NCBI RefSeq assembly: GCF_947492645.1
Contig: NZ_CANLMZ010000001.1
Coordinates: 1 to 64,000 of the forward strand
DNA length: 64,000 bases
Reading direction: 5' to 3'
Source: an uncultured Pontibacter sp.
GTDB lineage: Bacteria; Bacteroidota; Bacteroidia; Cytophagales; Hymenobacteraceae
Positions 63,774-64,000 of the stretch are shown here, piece by piece. The translations under genes were made by a program, and so were the position numbers. The notes under the pieces were generated by a model. The model had not been told where the DNA came from. It ran no database searches and saw nothing but the letters and a program-made list of their open reading frames with translations. Numbering within the stretch: the first letter of the stretch is position 1; the number at the start of each line of letters is the position of its first letter.

Positions 63774-64000
63774 TTAGTTAAGCGTTACTTCACGGATATA
63801 ATCCTCAGCCAGCGTTTGCTGTGCTGCCGGATTGCTAAGCTCTTTTCTCAGAATGCGCTCAGCAATATCAAGAGAAAGTGCAGCAGCCATGTTTTTCACT
63901 TCTGTGATAGCAGCACGCTTTTCGTTTTCGATTGCCTCACGAGCTTGCGCTATCATGCGGGCACCTTCTTCGTTTGCTTTGTTTTTAGCTGACTCTACAA
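63774..64000 (-). CDS. atpF: ATP synthase Fo subunit b, partial
   Basis: The C-terminal 75 or so residues of subunit b are present: helical, charged (NKANEEGARMIAQAREAIE), ending AEDYIREVTLN. The open frame continues beyond the window edge with no start, so only the stator-stalk end is seen. Placement before atpH and the coiled-coil pattern support the call. Confidence 0.93.
   Translation of the reverse strand, partial: VESAKNKANEEGARMIAQAREAIENEKRAAITEVKNMAAALSLDIAERILRKELSNPAAQQTLAEDYIREVTLN

Overview
The window looks like chromosome of a member of the Bacteroidota, order Cytophagales, most likely a Hymenobacteraceae/Pontibacter-like bacterium. The grounds are promoters of the Bacteroidota type (TTG, about 19 bp, TAnnTTTG), type IX secretion (T9SS) components and sorting domains, a TonB receptor with a carboxypeptidase-like N-terminal domain, a YtxJ-type bacillithiol protein, DUF5686 and DUF4407 proteins and a fused two-domain E1 dehydrogenase. 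The genus is inference from gene content, not from a search. No prophage, complete transposon, CRISPR array or tRNA was seen.

Layout. 1-890: the first bases of a 16S rRNA gene reading leftward, behind four tandem repeated rRNA promoters. 0.9-10.6 kb: an AlaDH/PNT-like dehydrogenase, gcvP behind an attenuator-like leader, small secreted proteins, a TonB receptor and a PQQ-type sugar dehydrogenase. 10.6-16.8 kb: a three-gene T9SS operon with a large surface protein (ice-binding-like domain, two DUF11, six PKD-like repeats, type B sorting domain), a PorP/SprF-like barrel and a PorE-like OmpA protein. 17-24.6 kb: lipA, OsmC, ytxJ, small basic secreted proteins, fused E1, an M16 peptidase and a PepSY-like lipoprotein. 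24.7-27.3 kb: a MarR-aldo/keto reductase-Old Yellow Enzyme unit with two copies of one palindromic operator. 27.4-44.4 kb: a T9SS cargo protein, an oil-body-protein-like lipoprotein, ispF, an M28 peptidase, lutB, an archaeal-type asparagine synthetase divergent from an AsnC regulator, an aminotransferase, a thioredoxin-NHL protein, tandem secreted paralogues, Crp, acylphosphatase, serine dehydratase alpha and DUF4407. 44.6-51.9 kb: nuoABC and nuoD, split by about 4.4 kb holding a palindromic mobile-looking repeat and six leftward genes, some AT-rich. 52-64 kb: PAP2, DUF5686, NAD(P)HX repair, a UbiA-like protein, ppa, a PafA-like phosphatase and the ATP synthase genes atpF(partial)-H-A-G.

Functional links. 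GcvP and the E1 dehydrogenase belong to complexes that need protein-bound lipoate, and lipA makes it. NADH dehydrogenase and ATP synthase are the respiratory core. The T9SS operon and the separate type A cargo show an active surface secretion programme.

The most unusual signal belongs to no single gene. The 7-mer TATACTT / AAGTATA occurs on both strands, inside genes in all reading frames and in terminator stems, far more often than base composition predicts. It behaves like a DNA-uptake-type or other genome-wide iterated motif.
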